Origin: Mucilaginibacter agri
GTDB lineage: Bacteria; Bacteroidota; Bacteroidia; Sphingobacteriales; Sphingobacteriaceae
DNA length: 64,000 nt
Direction: 5' to 3'
Assembly (NCBI RefSeq): GCF_009928685.1
Contig: NZ_WWEO01000045.1
Span: 434,001-498,000, forward strand
Shown: positions 1 through 9,154 of the stretch, one piece after another
Layout of the letters: every line of letters begins with the position of its first letter
How positions within the stretch are numbered: the stretch's first letter is position 1
The notes under the pieces: model-generated
Databases searched by the model: none
Told to the model about the DNA's origin: nothing
The model's input: the letters and a program-made list of their open reading frames with translations, nothing else
Program-made: the position numbers and the translations under genes

Positions 1-291
1 ATCACCGGGCACCTGAGCCATTTTTATAAAGCACGTATTATCGGGATATAACTGCTTAAACGGAAAAACTACATGAATAAAGTTCTTGCCCAATTGCGTT
101 ATCCAGGCAATGCGTTTGTTTGAGTTTGAGATCCCGATCATGGTTTTTGTAGGCCCCAATTCGACATCATTTCCCAGTTTCTTAAATTCCGAAACAAAAT
201 GATGGAACAACATTAAAGTATGCTCCGATTTTCCCGCCAAAAAATCGTCTATCGTTTTAGGTGCCTCATCCATAGGTTTGCCAGTAGCCAT
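1..291 (-). CDS. DUF5655-like protein, C-terminus cut by window edge
   Basis: The frame opens at an ATG at 291 and stays open for 97 codons to the window edge, so the C-terminus is missing. The protein starts MATGKPMDEAPKT and has a small soluble alpha/beta-type sequence with a FLAGK-type start and a KTMIGISNSNKRIAWI strand-like stretch. This resembles DUF5655 proteins, which are small, often annotated as predicted transport proteins, and have no settled function. There is no signal peptide. It is divergent from the YitT gene across a 156-base spacer. The family call is from memory of the fold pattern and is moderate; the gene itself is fairly sure. Confidence 0.6.
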   Translation of the reverse strand, partial: MATGKPMDEAPKTIDDFLAGKSEHTLMLFHHFVSEFKKLGNDVELGPTKTMIGISNSNKRIAWITQLGKNFIHVVFPFKQLYPDNTCFIKMAQVPGD

Positions 292-447
292 GTTTCAAAG
301 TTTACCAATCTAAATTAGGTTTAATAAATCAACGCGCAAATACCCTTCCTGTGTCAGATTACTTAATTTAACACAGCTTTGTGCACCTAAATAGTTATTT
401 TAGTCACATCCCCCTGTTATTCTAATTTAAAACATCTAACCATCTGC

Positions 448-1308
448 ATGAAAGTTAAAGCCGAAATTAAAAATTTTGTATCTATCGCATTGGGCATTCT
501 GTCCGCCAGTATCGGGTTGAAGAGTTTCCTGTTATCCAGTAAATTTATCGACGGTGGCGCTACGGGTATTTCAATGCTTATTGCCGAAACCACTCACCTA
601 CCTATCTCCGTACTCATATTTGTAATCAATGCACCGTTTCTATACATGGGATATCGACGGTTAGGCCTACTGTTTGCCATTAAAAGCGCCATAGCTATTG
701 GGGGGCTTGCGCTTTGCCTCGCCTTTGTACACTTCCCCGATGTTACGCCAGATAAGTTACTTACCGCTGTATTTGGTGGTTTCTTTATCGGCGTGGGTTC
801 GGGTTTGGCTATGCGTGCGGGTGCAGTATTAGATGGGACTGAAATCGCCGCTGTATTGGTAAGTAAACGCGCTCAGTTTCTAAGCGTAAGCGATGTAGTA
901 TTGCTATTGAACGTAATTATATTCGCCACTGCGGCTTTGTTTTTAGGTATCGAATCTGCACTTTACTCGATCCTGACCTATGTTGCAGCCTCTAAGATGA
1001 TAGATTTTATATTGAACGGATTTGAACAATATACAAGCATTACAGTGGTATCAACCAAAAGTGATGTTATCCGCAGGGTAATTACACAGAAGTTAGGTCG
1101 CGGAGTAACTATATACCAGGGCAAGAGTGGTTATGGAAAAGACGGACAGATCAACGATCCTCGTGACATTATCTTCACCGTGGCTACACGCCTCGAGATT
1201 CCGTCTATTAAACAAGCTATTTTGCAAATTGATCCTTCGGCCTTTATTGTACAACAAAGTATTGATGATACTACAGGTGGTCTATTAAAGCGAAAAGGTA
1301 TCCACTAA
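448..1308 (+). CDS. YitT family membrane protein (DUF161 + DUF2179)
   Basis: A 286-residue inner-membrane protein. The first about 200 residues hold several hydrophobic segments with the glycine-rich GGATGISML and GVGSGLAMRAGAVLDGTE motifs of the YitT/DUF161 family. The last about 80 residues are soluble and match the DUF2179 tail (VTIYQGKSGYGKDG through EIPSIKQAILQIDPSAFI). Length and domain order are typical of the family. The function is unknown; a transporter or sensor role has been suggested for the family. It stands alone: the next gene starts 93 bases downstream on the same strand, with no terminator hairpin seen between them. Confidence 0.9.
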   Translation: MKVKAEIKNFVSIALGILSASIGLKSFLLSSKFIDGGATGISMLIAETTHLPISVLIFVINAPFLYMGYRRLGLLFAIKSAIAIGGLALCLAFVHFPDVTPDKLLTAVFGGFFIGVGSGLAMRAGAVLDGTEIAAVLVSKRAQFLSVSDVVLLLNVIIFATAALFLGIESALYSILTYVAASKMIDFILNGFEQYTSITVVSTKSDVIRRVITQKLGRGVTIYQGKSGYGKDGQINDPRDIIFTVATRLEIPSIKQAILQIDPSAFIVQQSIDDTTGGLLKRKGIH

Positions 1309-1401
1309 GCCTTGTATGCAACATTTGTATGACATAAGAAAAGCACGTTAAACTAAGGATTATCTTCATGGTCAATAGGGAAACCCCTTACCCCTATTAA
1401 A

Positions 1402-4170
1402 ATGACCAGAATTCTACTATTCCTTGTTCTAACCGTGCTTTTCATCGGTCGTGCATCAGCGCAGCAAACCCGTGTAGTAACTGGTACAGTGATTGATTCT
1501 GCCGGTTTTGTTCCGGGTGTAAACGTTAAGTTGATATCCGATAAGGATAGCATCATTGTTGCAACGTCTGCAAAAGGAGCATTTGCTTTTCCTACCGTTA
1601 TCGGTAAGAATTTCAAACTCACGGTTTATGGCCTAGGTTATCAAACATTTATTCGTCGTTATGTGATGGATAGTGACACAAGGCCGGTTGTCCTAGCGCC
1701 CATCAAACTATCTATCGAAAGTAAAATGCTGAAGACGGTGAATATTACAGCCGTTAACCCGATTACTATTAAAGAAGATACCGTTGAATACAAGGCTAGT
1801 GCCTATAAAGTACGTGAAGGTTCGCCGGTAGAAGATCTATTGAAAAAGCTGCCGGGCGTTACCGTTGATAAAGACGGCAATGTAACAGCACACGGCAAGC
1901 AGGTAACCAAAGTACGGGTTAATGGTAAAGATTATTTTACCGGTGATGTGCAAACCGCCACGCAAAACTTACCCGCTGATATTGTCGACAACATCCAGGT
2001 AATTGACGATTACGGCGACCAGGCCAACTTAACCGGTATTAAAACCGGCGACCCCGACAAGATCCTGAACATTACTATACAAAAGGGAAAACGTGTGGGC
2101 AAATTCGGGCAAGGCTCTGTCGGTGCGGGTAATGATGACCGATATGTTGCCCGCTTGTCTGCAAATGCATTTAAAGAAGATACCCAACTGTCGTTATTAG
2201 GAACGGTAAACAACAATAATACTAACGCCTTTAATTTTGGTGGAGGAAGTGGCGGGGGCGGACGCGGAGGGCAAAGTGGTGGTGGTAACCAAACCAGCAC
2301 CGCCAACGGTATAACAGTAAATAAATCGTTAGGCTTTAACTACCGTGACGCCTGGGGCAAGAAAATAACTGCTTATGGCAGCTATAGTTTTGCTGATCGG
2401 AACAAGACAACCGAAAGCAATTCCCTGCAACAAAATCTGTTTCAATCAGGGTCGATACTCAACAGCGATAGCACGCTCGATAAGAACCATAACATTAACC
2501 ATCGTTTTGATTTTAATATTGAATATAAGATAGATACAGCCAATTACTTAAAGATAAACCCGAACTTCTCCTACACTTCAACCAACGACGAGAATATGGA
2601 TAGGTTTATGAATAGCAGGCTAAGTACGGTAACTAGCGGCACCGAATATAGTGTAACCAATGCTAACTCTCCTACCGGCGGAGCTAATGTTTTGTTCAAT
2701 CATAAATTTAAAAAAAAGGGACGCAACTTTAGTATATCTGGCAGCGCCAGTTTCTCAAAAAGCTCGTCGGACCTGGATGATCAATATAATACCCAAACAC
2801 ATTCGGTTATTGTTCCCCTTCATCAGCAGATCAACACCGATAACAGTTCGCAGAAAATAAATGCCCATGCGTCTTACATCGAACCCATAGCCAAAAGCAC
2901 TTATCTGGAAGCCAATTATACTTATAGTTTCACAAATACAGACAACAATCGATTGAACTACCGCCTGAACCCGGTTACAGGTACTCCCACTTATATCGAC
3001 TCGCTAAGCACATTATATAACTATCAGTTTATTACCAATAGCTTCGGCTTAAACATTCGTGGCGTAAAACCTAAGTATAATTATACCATCGGTTTGGTGG
3101 CAAAACCGACTTCGTTAAATGGCGAATCACATAATTTCGAGACCTCAACCCATACATTTAATTTGGTTTCTACCGCTCATTTCGTGTACAATTTTGCTAA
3201 GAACCATACTTTTAACTTCAACTACAGTGGCACCAATAATATGCCCAGCTTTGCGCAGCTACAAATGCAGCCTGACTACTCTAATCCGCAGAATATAGTT
3301 TATGGCAACCCTAACTTGAAACCGGAGTTTAGTAATACTATTACCATGCGTTATAATCAGTTTGATATAAAGAGTGGTAACTCGCTGTTTACCAACCTGA
3401 GCTTCAATGAAACACAGAATAAAATAGTGACCAATACGCAACCCGTGTTAAATAGTCAACTAAACCCCGGCAACACTAAAGACAGCACCATACAGGAAAC
3501 CCATTATTTAAACACCAATGGGTTCTACTCCGTAAATGGCAACTACGCTTTCACGAAACCTTTTGCCGAGCGGAAATACACCGTAACCATTAACGGCGGC
3601 GCCAGCTACAGCAATAACATCAACTTTATTGAAGGCGAACGCGACCTTGCCAAAAACTTAGTCTGGAACCAGGGCGCCAAGTTCAGGGTTGATCTGGACA
3701 GCATTATGGATAGCGAAATTAGCGCAAACTATAGTGTAAATACTACTAAATACAGTATCCCATCAACTGTCAATGGCGATGCTAAAACATGGACGCTTGG
3801 TTTAGACGGGCGCAATTTTTTCTTCTATGATTTGATTTTGGGTTATAACCTCACCCAAACAATCAATCACGGTTTTAGCAGCACTGTAAAATCAAATCCT
3901 ACCTTGCTAAGCACTTATGTAGAATATCAGTTTATGAAAAAGCACATAGCCTCGCTCCGGTTCCAGGCGTTTGATTTGTTCGACCAAAACACAGGCATAA
4001 CCCGCACCGTAAGCGGCAACAAGATTATCGATACCCGTACCAACCGATTAGGGCGTTATTTCCTGCTTTCGTTTACTATGCGATTACAAAGATTCGTGGG
4101 CGGTAAAGGTCAGGGGCCGAGAGGCGAAGGCAGACGCAGCGGAGGCGGCGGACGGAGAAGCGGATTCTAA
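1402..4170 (+). CDS. TonB-dependent-receptor-like outer-membrane beta-barrel protein
   Basis: A 922-residue outer-membrane protein. Residues 1-20 form a signal peptide ending in RASAQ. A carboxypeptidase-regulatory-like beta-sandwich (about 25-110) is followed by a plug-like region (about 115-220, with VEDLLKKLPGVTVDKDG and the motif KVRVNGKDYFTGD) and a long barrel rich in aromatic/polar alternation. This is the architecture of Bacteroidetes outer-membrane beta-barrel proteins that are not paired with SusD, and no SusD lies beside it. Two low-complexity glycine stretches stand out: one in the first barrel loop (about 280-297) and an arginine/glycine tail after the last predicted strand. The substrate is unknown. 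A bidirectional terminator follows. Confidence 0.85.
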   Translation: MTRILLFLVLTVLFIGRASAQQTRVVTGTVIDSAGFVPGVNVKLISDKDSIIVATSAKGAFAFPTVIGKNFKLTVYGLGYQTFIRRYVMDSDTRPVVLAPIKLSIESKMLKTVNITAVNPITIKEDTVEYKASAYKVREGSPVEDLLKKLPGVTVDKDGNVTAHGKQVTKVRVNGKDYFTGDVQTATQNLPADIVDNIQVIDDYGDQANLTGIKTGDPDKILNITIQKGKRVGKFGQGSVGAGNDDRYVARLSANAFKEDTQLSLLGTVNNNNTNAFNFGGGSGGGGRGGQSGGGNQTSTANGITVNKSLGFNYRDAWGKKITAYGSYSFADRNKTTESNSLQQNLFQSGSILNSDSTLDKNHNINHRFDFNIEYKIDTANYLKINPNFSYTSTNDENMDRFMNSRLSTVTSGTEYSVTNANSPTGGANVLFNHKFKKKGRNFSISGSASFSKSSSDLDDQYNTQTHSVIVPLHQQINTDNSSQKINAHASYIEPIAKSTYLEANYTYSFTNTDNNRLNYRLNPVTGTPTYIDSLSTLYNYQFITNSFGLNIRGVKPKYNYTIGLVAKPTSLNGESHNFETSTHTFNLVSTAHFVYNFAKNHTFNFNYSGTNNMPSFAQLQMQPDYSNPQNIVYGNPNLKPEFSNTITMRYNQFDIKSGNSLFTNLSFNETQNKIVTNTQPVLNSQLNPGNTKDSTIQETHYLNTNGFYSVNGNYAFTKPFAERKYTVTINGGASYSNNINFIEGERDLAKNLVWNQGAKFRVDLDSIMDSEISANYSVNTTKYSIPSTVNGDAKTWTLGLDGRNFFFYDLILGYNLTQTINHGFSSTVKSNPTLLSTYVEYQFMKKHIASLRFQAFDLFDQNTGITRTVSGNKIIDTRTNRLGRYFLLSFTMRLQRFVGGKGQGPRGEGRRSGGGGRRSGF

Positions 4171-4178
4171 GCTAAAAG

Positions 4179-4214
4179 AAAAGCCGCCTACCCTTTGGGA
4201 GATAAGCGGCTTTT
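4179..4214. terminator. Bidirectional intrinsic terminator between convergent genes
   Basis: A 9-bp perfect stem (AAAAGCCGC at 4179-4187, GCGGCTTTT at 4206-4214) has A-runs and T-runs on its two sides. It lies between the stop of the barrel gene and the stop of the convergent isomerase-like gene, so it can end both transcripts. Confidence 0.8.
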
Positions 4215-4233
4215 ATATCTATATGGTATAAAA

Positions 4234-5118
4234 TTACACCAGGTTCTTTTTGATATAAGTAATACTTTGAATGATGCTGGCATAAGGATCGCCAGGGCAT
4301 TTATCCTGCTCGACGAAGAAATACTTCAGGCCTGCTTTATCAGCATGTGCAAATATCTTTTTAAAGTCGATGATACCATTACCAACTTCGGTAAACATAC
4401 GCTGAGGTGTTTTGTCCAAATCTTTCACATGCCATAGCGGGAAACGTCCCGGATGCTCATTGATTAAAGCAATAGGATCTTGGTTGGCTTTGGTAACCCA
4501 GTAAAGGTCCATTTCCATTTTTACCAGGTTCTTGTCGGTTTCGTTTAGCAAGATCTCGTATGGGAATTTGCCGTTTTGCTGCACAAATTCAAAATCGTGA
4601 TTATGGTAAGCCAATTGGATGCCTGCTTTTTTACAACGCTCGCCTGCCTTGTTAAAAGTCTCGGCAATTTGCTTGTAATGATCAAGGCCGCCACGTTCTG
4701 GCTCAGAAAGATAAGCGCAAACCATATATTTAATACCTAGTTCTGCTGCATCATCAACCGCGCGGTCCCAATCGTGTAACAAAGTACCTTGCGTATCTGC
4801 TCCGTTAGTTTTTTCTTCGCCTAAACGGTAGTGGCTGCTTGGCATTATCAGTCCGTTTTGTTTTAACAGCGCACCGAATGTTTTAGCATCCATGCCATAA
4901 AACTTCTCGCTTCCGGTGTAGGTTGCACCTTCTAATGATGTAAATCCTATCTGGGCAACTTTAGCAAGCGTAGCAGCCGGGTCGGCTTGCATGTAATCTC
5001 TTACGGTATACAATTGCAGGCCAATGTATTTTTTATCGTAAGCAAATAAGTGCGGTGCCGCTAATAGACCCGCCGATAGCATAGCCGTTGTTTTTAGAAA
5101 TGAACGTCTTGAAGTCAT
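4234..5118 (-). CDS. Tat-exported sugar phosphate isomerase/epimerase family protein
   Basis: A TIM-barrel protein of the xylose-isomerase-like superfamily (AP endonuclease 2 type). The ATG at 5118 is chosen because it puts the twin-arginine motif SRRSFLK right at the N-terminus, followed by a hydrophobic stretch ending at HLFA; the frame upstream reads an unlikely leader. Family features are IGLQLYTVRDYM on the first strand, the GFTSLEGATY motif, AYHNHDFEF near the middle, and the metal-binding MEMDLYWVTKA and LWHVKDLD motifs. Such exported relatives are common in Bacteroidetes sugar catabolism, but the substrate cannot be read here. It is a single gene that shares a terminator with the convergent barrel gene. 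Confidence 0.85.
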   Translation of the reverse strand: MTSRRSFLKTTAMLSAGLLAAPHLFAYDKKYIGLQLYTVRDYMQADPAATLAKVAQIGFTSLEGATYTGSEKFYGMDAKTFGALLKQNGLIMPSSHYRLGEEKTNGADTQGTLLHDWDRAVDDAAELGIKYMVCAYLSEPERGGLDHYKQIAETFNKAGERCKKAGIQLAYHNHDFEFVQQNGKFPYEILLNETDKNLVKMEMDLYWVTKANQDPIALINEHPGRFPLWHVKDLDKTPQRMFTEVGNGIIDFKKIFAHADKAGLKYFFVEQDKCPGDPYASIIQSITYIKKNLV

Positions 5119-5232
5119 AATTTTGGTTGGTTTATTGTGTAAAATTAACACATTAATTTATTTACCAAAGACTTCAGAAGTTTAAATTGGTTTAACATTG
5201 TAAAAAGATTGTGCTAATTATAAATGGTGCTT

Positions 5233-6255
5233 TTAAAAATAGCATCTGTTAAAGTTAGAACGCTCGCGCCCGTGCCTGAGATAAATACCTATAGATAACT
5301 CGTGAGAACCATAGCTGTAGTTGCTTAAGGCTGTTAGCGAATAATCGAAGGCATACCCTATCCTTAATTTCTCGGTAGCAAAAAACTCTATCATACCCAC
5401 CACCGCATTGGCCTTTTGCAATGATTGCTGTAAATTCGATTTATCCCAACTTGGTATAGCAGTGCGATAAGTGCTACCAATCCAAATACGCTCGCCCAGC
5501 AGCATAAATAAATTCAGATCCAGGCTGGTTGGGCCTGCCCTATCGTCTTTTATTAAAAATGATGGTTTTAACTTAACGCCCTCGTCGAGGGGGATCATTG
5601 CACCGGCGGTTAAATAATAATGTGGTTGCGGCACCGGCACCGATATGGTTGTAGATTTTAAACCTTTGGCAAAGTGAGCCACCATATTATCAGCAGAAAA
5701 GCCGGCAAACCAATCGTTATTAGTGTATAAAACTCCTAAGCGTGCATCGGGTAAGATAAAGCTCTGGCTGCCTACGGGCACGTATTCATCGCCCGGTTGC
5801 CCGGCATGAAGTTTCGAGCCATCTAACCCATTCTGTATAAAGCCTGCTCCTAAACCGAAGCTTAGTTTACTACTCTCGTTATCACCAATCTGTATTTTGT
5901 AAGCGTAGTTGCCATAAACTGCTAAACTACTTTGGGCACCTATCCGATCTTGCGATATCATCAAACCCAAGCCAACCCTTTCATCGGCAACTGCGGCATC
6001 AGCGGCCAGCGAAAATGTTTGAGGGGCACCATCGAGACCAGTCCACTGCGAACGATAAAAGCCACTCAGATAAACATCTTGCTTATAACCAGCGTAGGCA
6101 GGGTTGATATACAGGCCATTAAATACATACTGACTAAACTGCGCATCTTGCTGGGCTTTGGCGGTAAATGTTGTAAACAGACAAAATGCACCCATTAAGA
6201 TTGTCGCCAACAGCTTCCATCTTTTAAACCTTATGTTATTTTTTCTTCCAGCCAT
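5233..6255 (-). CDS. PorP/SprF family type IX secretion system outer-membrane protein
   Basis: A 340-residue protein with a signal peptide (cleavage after FTAKA) followed at once by the family hallmark QDAQFSQYVFNGLYINPAYAG. The rest is predicted outer-membrane beta-barrel, with the GLGLMISQDRIGAQ motif and the C-terminal GYAFDYSLTALSNYSYGSHE and IGIYLRH pattern. PorP/SprF proteins help secrete or anchor T9SS substrates. They are usually encoded directly downstream of the large adhesin they serve, as seen here: the stop of a gliding-motility C-terminal-domain protein lies 9 bases upstream. It is the last gene of a four-gene operon. Confidence 0.92.
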   Translation of the reverse strand: MAGRKNNIRFKRWKLLATILMGAFCLFTTFTAKAQQDAQFSQYVFNGLYINPAYAGYKQDVYLSGFYRSQWTGLDGAPQTFSLAADAAVADERVGLGLMISQDRIGAQSSLAVYGNYAYKIQIGDNESSKLSFGLGAGFIQNGLDGSKLHAGQPGDEYVPVGSQSFILPDARLGVLYTNNDWFAGFSADNMVAHFAKGLKSTTISVPVPQPHYYLTAGAMIPLDEGVKLKPSFLIKDDRAGPTSLDLNLFMLLGERIWIGSTYRTAIPSWDKSNLQQSLQKANAVVGMIEFFATEKLRIGYAFDYSLTALSNYSYGSHELSIGIYLRHGRERSNFNRCYF

Positions 6256-6264
6256 TTCTATGTC

Positions 6265-7218
6265 TTACTTAGATCTTAGCAGTGTTACATATCCCTGATA
6301 ACTATCCCACTCGCCTGACACATTTTTCACTTTAAGCACATAGAAATACGTACCTTCATTGAGCCCCTCGCCTGTCCAGTCGTTATGATAGCCCTTCTTC
6401 TGATACACGGCATTGCCCCAGCGGTTAACAATTACTATCTCGTTTTCAGGGAAATTCGATAGATCAGGTATCACAAACTCGTCGTTTTTACCATCTCCAT
6501 TTGGTGTAAATACGTTGGGGATATCGAGGCCTTTAATCTCTTTGGTATCGGTTGATAGGTTATTGGCTAAGTTGGGGTCTATTTCGGCTGCCGTAACCTT
6601 GGCCTTGTTTATCACAATTCCCTTTTGGCGCGCCTTCGTCATAAAGGTAAGTTCGGCCATATCATTAGCGGCGAAACTGCTTATACTCCAGCTTAGTATC
6701 CTGGTATCGTTGTTATAATTGGGTATGCCTTTATCCCAACTCACTACTGATAAAAACTCGAGTCCTTTTGGCAGTGTATCGGTAACCATTACATTGCTCG
6801 AAGCGTAATTACTATTATTTTTCACCGTTAATTTATAGGCATAAGGCGCTCCGATAGTCACTATTTTATCTTCCGACTTCTTGACGATAGCCATATCGAT
6901 TGGTGCAGGTTCTGTTAGTACCTGTACTTCTTCGGAGGCAGACGATGGACAAGCTACCGCGTTTAATGCCTCTACTTTATACTTACCGGCCTCGGTTGCC
7001 TTATAGTTAGGTGCATTAGCGCCGGTAATAGTATGCCCATCTTTATACCATTGGTAGCCAGACGCTCCGGGTGCTTCGCCATGTATAGTCACAGATTTAC
7101 CAGGTGTCAGCGTAAATACCTTAGTTTGTGCCGAGGCTTGGCTATTAAGCAGCACAAAGCCTGCTACCACAAAAAGCGATAGCAGGCGTAAAAAAGATAT
7201 GTTAAACCCTGGTTTCAA
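6265..7218 (-). CDS. Surface protein with Ig-like, DUF11 and gliding-motility C-terminal (CHU_C) domains
   Basis: A 317-residue exported protein. A signal peptide ends near SQASA. An Ig-like module (about 35-100, with GYQWYKDG) is followed by a DUF11 repeat (about 105-230, with VTDTLPKGLEFL and DPNLANNLSTD). The end is the gliding-motility-associated C-terminal domain (about 230-317), with IPNVFTPNGDGKNDEF and IVNRWGNAVYQKKGY. That C-terminal domain is the type B sorting signal of T9SS, so the protein is probably secreted to the surface with help from the downstream PorP/SprF protein. It is short for the class, which often exceeds 1000 residues. Confidence 0.9.
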   Translation of the reverse strand: MKPGFNISFLRLLSLFVVAGFVLLNSQASAQTKVFTLTPGKSVTIHGEAPGASGYQWYKDGHTITGANAPNYKATEAGKYKVEALNAVACPSSASEEVQVLTEPAPIDMAIVKKSEDKIVTIGAPYAYKLTVKNNSNYASSNVMVTDTLPKGLEFLSVVSWDKGIPNYNNDTRILSWSISSFAANDMAELTFMTKARQKGIVINKAKVTAAEIDPNLANNLSTDTKEIKGLDIPNVFTPNGDGKNDEFVIPDLSNFPENEIVIVNRWGNAVYQKKGYHNDWTGEGLNEGTYFYVLKVKNVSGEWDSYQGYVTLLRSK

Positions 7219-7240
7219 ATAGGTGGAACAGGGTTACAGC

Positions 7241-7951
7241 TTAGTTAAAGCTAATTGTCGGCGTTGCCGGTGGATTTACCACAGTAATCTGCGAATCAGC
7301 AGACTCTTTGTAACAGCCAGTACTCAACACAAATGTTACTCGTAGTTTATATAAAATTGGCGTTCCGCTTGTTGCGGTATTCTCCGCTACATCGTAAGTT
7401 GGTTGAGTGCCTTGCGTGGTGGTGATTGCAGTGCCATTTCTGTACCATTGATAGTTATAGGTATAACCTGAAGGGAGCGGTGACTGTAACGCTAAAGTAA
7501 CCGTGGTTTGGCTGCTTGAACAGATCGGGCCAGCTGTATTTAAACTTAAACTTAAATCTGGCAATACATATACTTTTTGTATGTTGCTAATAGCAGAAGA
7601 ACAACCGGCTGCATTTATTACAACTAACTGATAATCATAATAGCCGGCATCCGTCGATTGGTCTTCGAAGCCATTATCACCATTAATACCTTCTTTAACT
7701 AATTGCTTTGTACCCGTGTTGTCAATTTTATACCATTCGTATTTATTGCCGGTAACATCTGTTGGACCGGTTAAAATTATTTTTGAACCGTAGCAATATA
7801 CTTTACTAACATCAGAGGCTTGCGCTGGAGGTGTAGTTAAAGCATCTTTACTTGGTCCGGTAACTGTAACTACAGCCGCCGATGCAATTAATGACGCTGA
7901 TGATAGCAGCACTGTAATTGCTAAATTTAAGAGTGTAAAGTGTTTTTTCAT
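7241..7951 (-). CDS. Exported Ig-like-domain protein without a sorting domain
   Basis: A 236-residue protein. The ATG at 7951 is chosen because MKKHFTLLNLAITVLLSS begins a clear signal peptide; upstream in-frame codons are Thr/Asn-rich and unlike a leader. Two PKD/Ig-like modules are visible, each with a YEWYKID- or YQWYRNG-type core and a conserved Cys pair (VYCYGSK, INAAGCSS, PICSSSQ, STGCYKE). The protein stops directly after VVNPPATPTISFN, the sort of linker that normally joins such a module to the next one. It has no T9SS C-terminal domain. It sits in an operon between a similar protein and the CHU_C protein. Function unknown; an adhesin or surface component is inferred. Confidence 0.75.
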   Translation of the reverse strand: MKKHFTLLNLAITVLLSSASLIASAAVVTVTGPSKDALTTPPAQASDVSKVYCYGSKIILTGPTDVTGNKYEWYKIDNTGTKQLVKEGINGDNGFEDQSTDAGYYDYQLVVINAAGCSSAISNIQKVYVLPDLSLSLNTAGPICSSSQTTVTLALQSPLPSGYTYNYQWYRNGTAITTTQGTQPTYDVAENTATSGTPILYKLRVTFVLSTGCYKESADSQITVVNPPATPTISFN

Positions 7952-7971
7952 TCTTTGTTGTTTTAAAATTT

Positions 7972-8901
7972 TTATCGTGGTGTTATTGTTGGTGTTGGTG
8001 GAACTGTATTTGTAAGGTTGATGTAGGTTGTACACAATGGGGCAAAAATGATGTCATCCAGTGCGAAATCGTTTCCTCCGCCGGTAATATTCTGGTTGAC
8101 GATGCTGATAGTTACTTTGGTATTGGATTTGGATTGCCAGGTAGTCGTAAAATTTATCCACTGCCCTAGGGTTGTCGTTGGAGAAATAGGAGTTTGATTT
8201 TGCAAGACATTATTAATAGAAAAAAGTAACTGAGCAGGATTATTAATACTTGCACTACTCACAGATGTACACCAAACGGAAAATATATAGGTTGTATTAG
8301 GCTTTACTACAAGATTCTTTTCAGACCAAATAATTTTGTTTTTAACATCAGCACCATTTACGATCATCATGTTACGATCATCCGTAGTATTATTGGTATG
8401 GTCAGCGAGGGATGTGAATTGATCATGAACTGCATTAGGATTTGTTCCTACGGTATATGCACCTTCAGGATATAAAGTGCCACTTCCGGCAGGTATTTTG
8501 TAAACGTAGTCGCTAATAAACGCGGGATTGGCAGCATTGAATCCTGTAAATGAACCATCTACTACTACATCATCGTGCATATTAGCGGTTTGCCAGGAGT
8601 AAATACCCGGTGATGAAACTGATATAGACTGAGTTGTTTCACCTGTGTTCCAAAGCCAGTAAGGTGCATCTGGATCAGCTGTTAACGTAGCGGGGAAAGT
8701 GCATGTATTTTGGGGTAAGGTCTCACCGCAATGTGCTGGAGTATATACTGCTGCATACTTATAATAGGCTAATCTTGTAGATGCATTAAAACCTATAACG
8801 TGATAATAAGCGTGCGGCATAAACGTCGGCGCGCCGAAAAAAAGCACAGCAACACATACTATGTTTAAATATGAATGGCATTTTAAGTAAGCCGCTCGCA
8901 T
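7972..8901 (-). CDS. Exported protein with Ig-like segment and carbohydrate-binding-like domain
   Basis: A 309-residue protein, first gene of the T9SS-linked operon. The ATG at 8901 is preferred because the signal-like segment (YLNIVCVAVLFFG) follows it; the longer frame adds 11 unlikely residues. A short Ig/PKD-like stretch (WLWNTGETTQSISVSSPG) comes first. A beta-sandwich about 180 residues long follows, with a binding-module look (GSFTGFNAANPAF, VVKPNTTYIFSVWCTSVSS, FALDDIIFAPLC). Like its downstream neighbour it ends in a proline/threonine linker (TVPPTPTITPR), with no sorting domain. Only 20 bases separate it from the next gene. Function unknown. Confidence 0.7.
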   Translation of the reverse strand: MRAAYLKCHSYLNIVCVAVLFFGAPTFMPHAYYHVIGFNASTRLAYYKYAAVYTPAHCGETLPQNTCTFPATLTADPDAPYWLWNTGETTQSISVSSPGIYSWQTANMHDDVVVDGSFTGFNAANPAFISDYVYKIPAGSGTLYPEGAYTVGTNPNAVHDQFTSLADHTNNTTDDRNMMIVNGADVKNKIIWSEKNLVVKPNTTYIFSVWCTSVSSASINNPAQLLFSINNVLQNQTPISPTTTLGQWINFTTTWQSKSNTKVTISIVNQNITGGGNDFALDDIIFAPLCTTYINLTNTVPPTPTITPR

Positions 8902-9154
8902 GGGGTCGTTTATACGTATAATCGTCAATAGCAAATACAGGCCTTGTTACGTATAAAGCACATTAGAAGTTTAGTACTTTTAGGAAATTTTTAAACCTAT
9001 AGAGAATGTGGATGCTATGTAACGAAATTTAAACATCCTGATTTTACAGATAAGCAAATTAGCCTGAAAATTACCTTTGGCGATCCTTACAGTATTTCCA
9101 GAATGCAGGTTAATGCTTCATGTTGTCATTTAGTATTCATAAATTACACCTGAT

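Noticed and set aside
2010..2306. Proline-rich minus-strand frame in the barrel gene
   Set aside because: It is the complement of the glycine-rich loop codons and so an artefact of that composition.
7241..8901. Calling the two Ig-type genes frameshifted pieces of one pseudogene
   Set aside because: Each has its own start, signal peptide and stop with a short spacer, so they may be complete genes; kept as CDS and discussed as a finding.
8990..9150. Open plus-strand stretch before the molybdopterin-fold gene (reads TYRECGCYVTKFKHPD)
   Set aside because: About 50 codons without a start codon or homology I can recognise; treated as non-coding.
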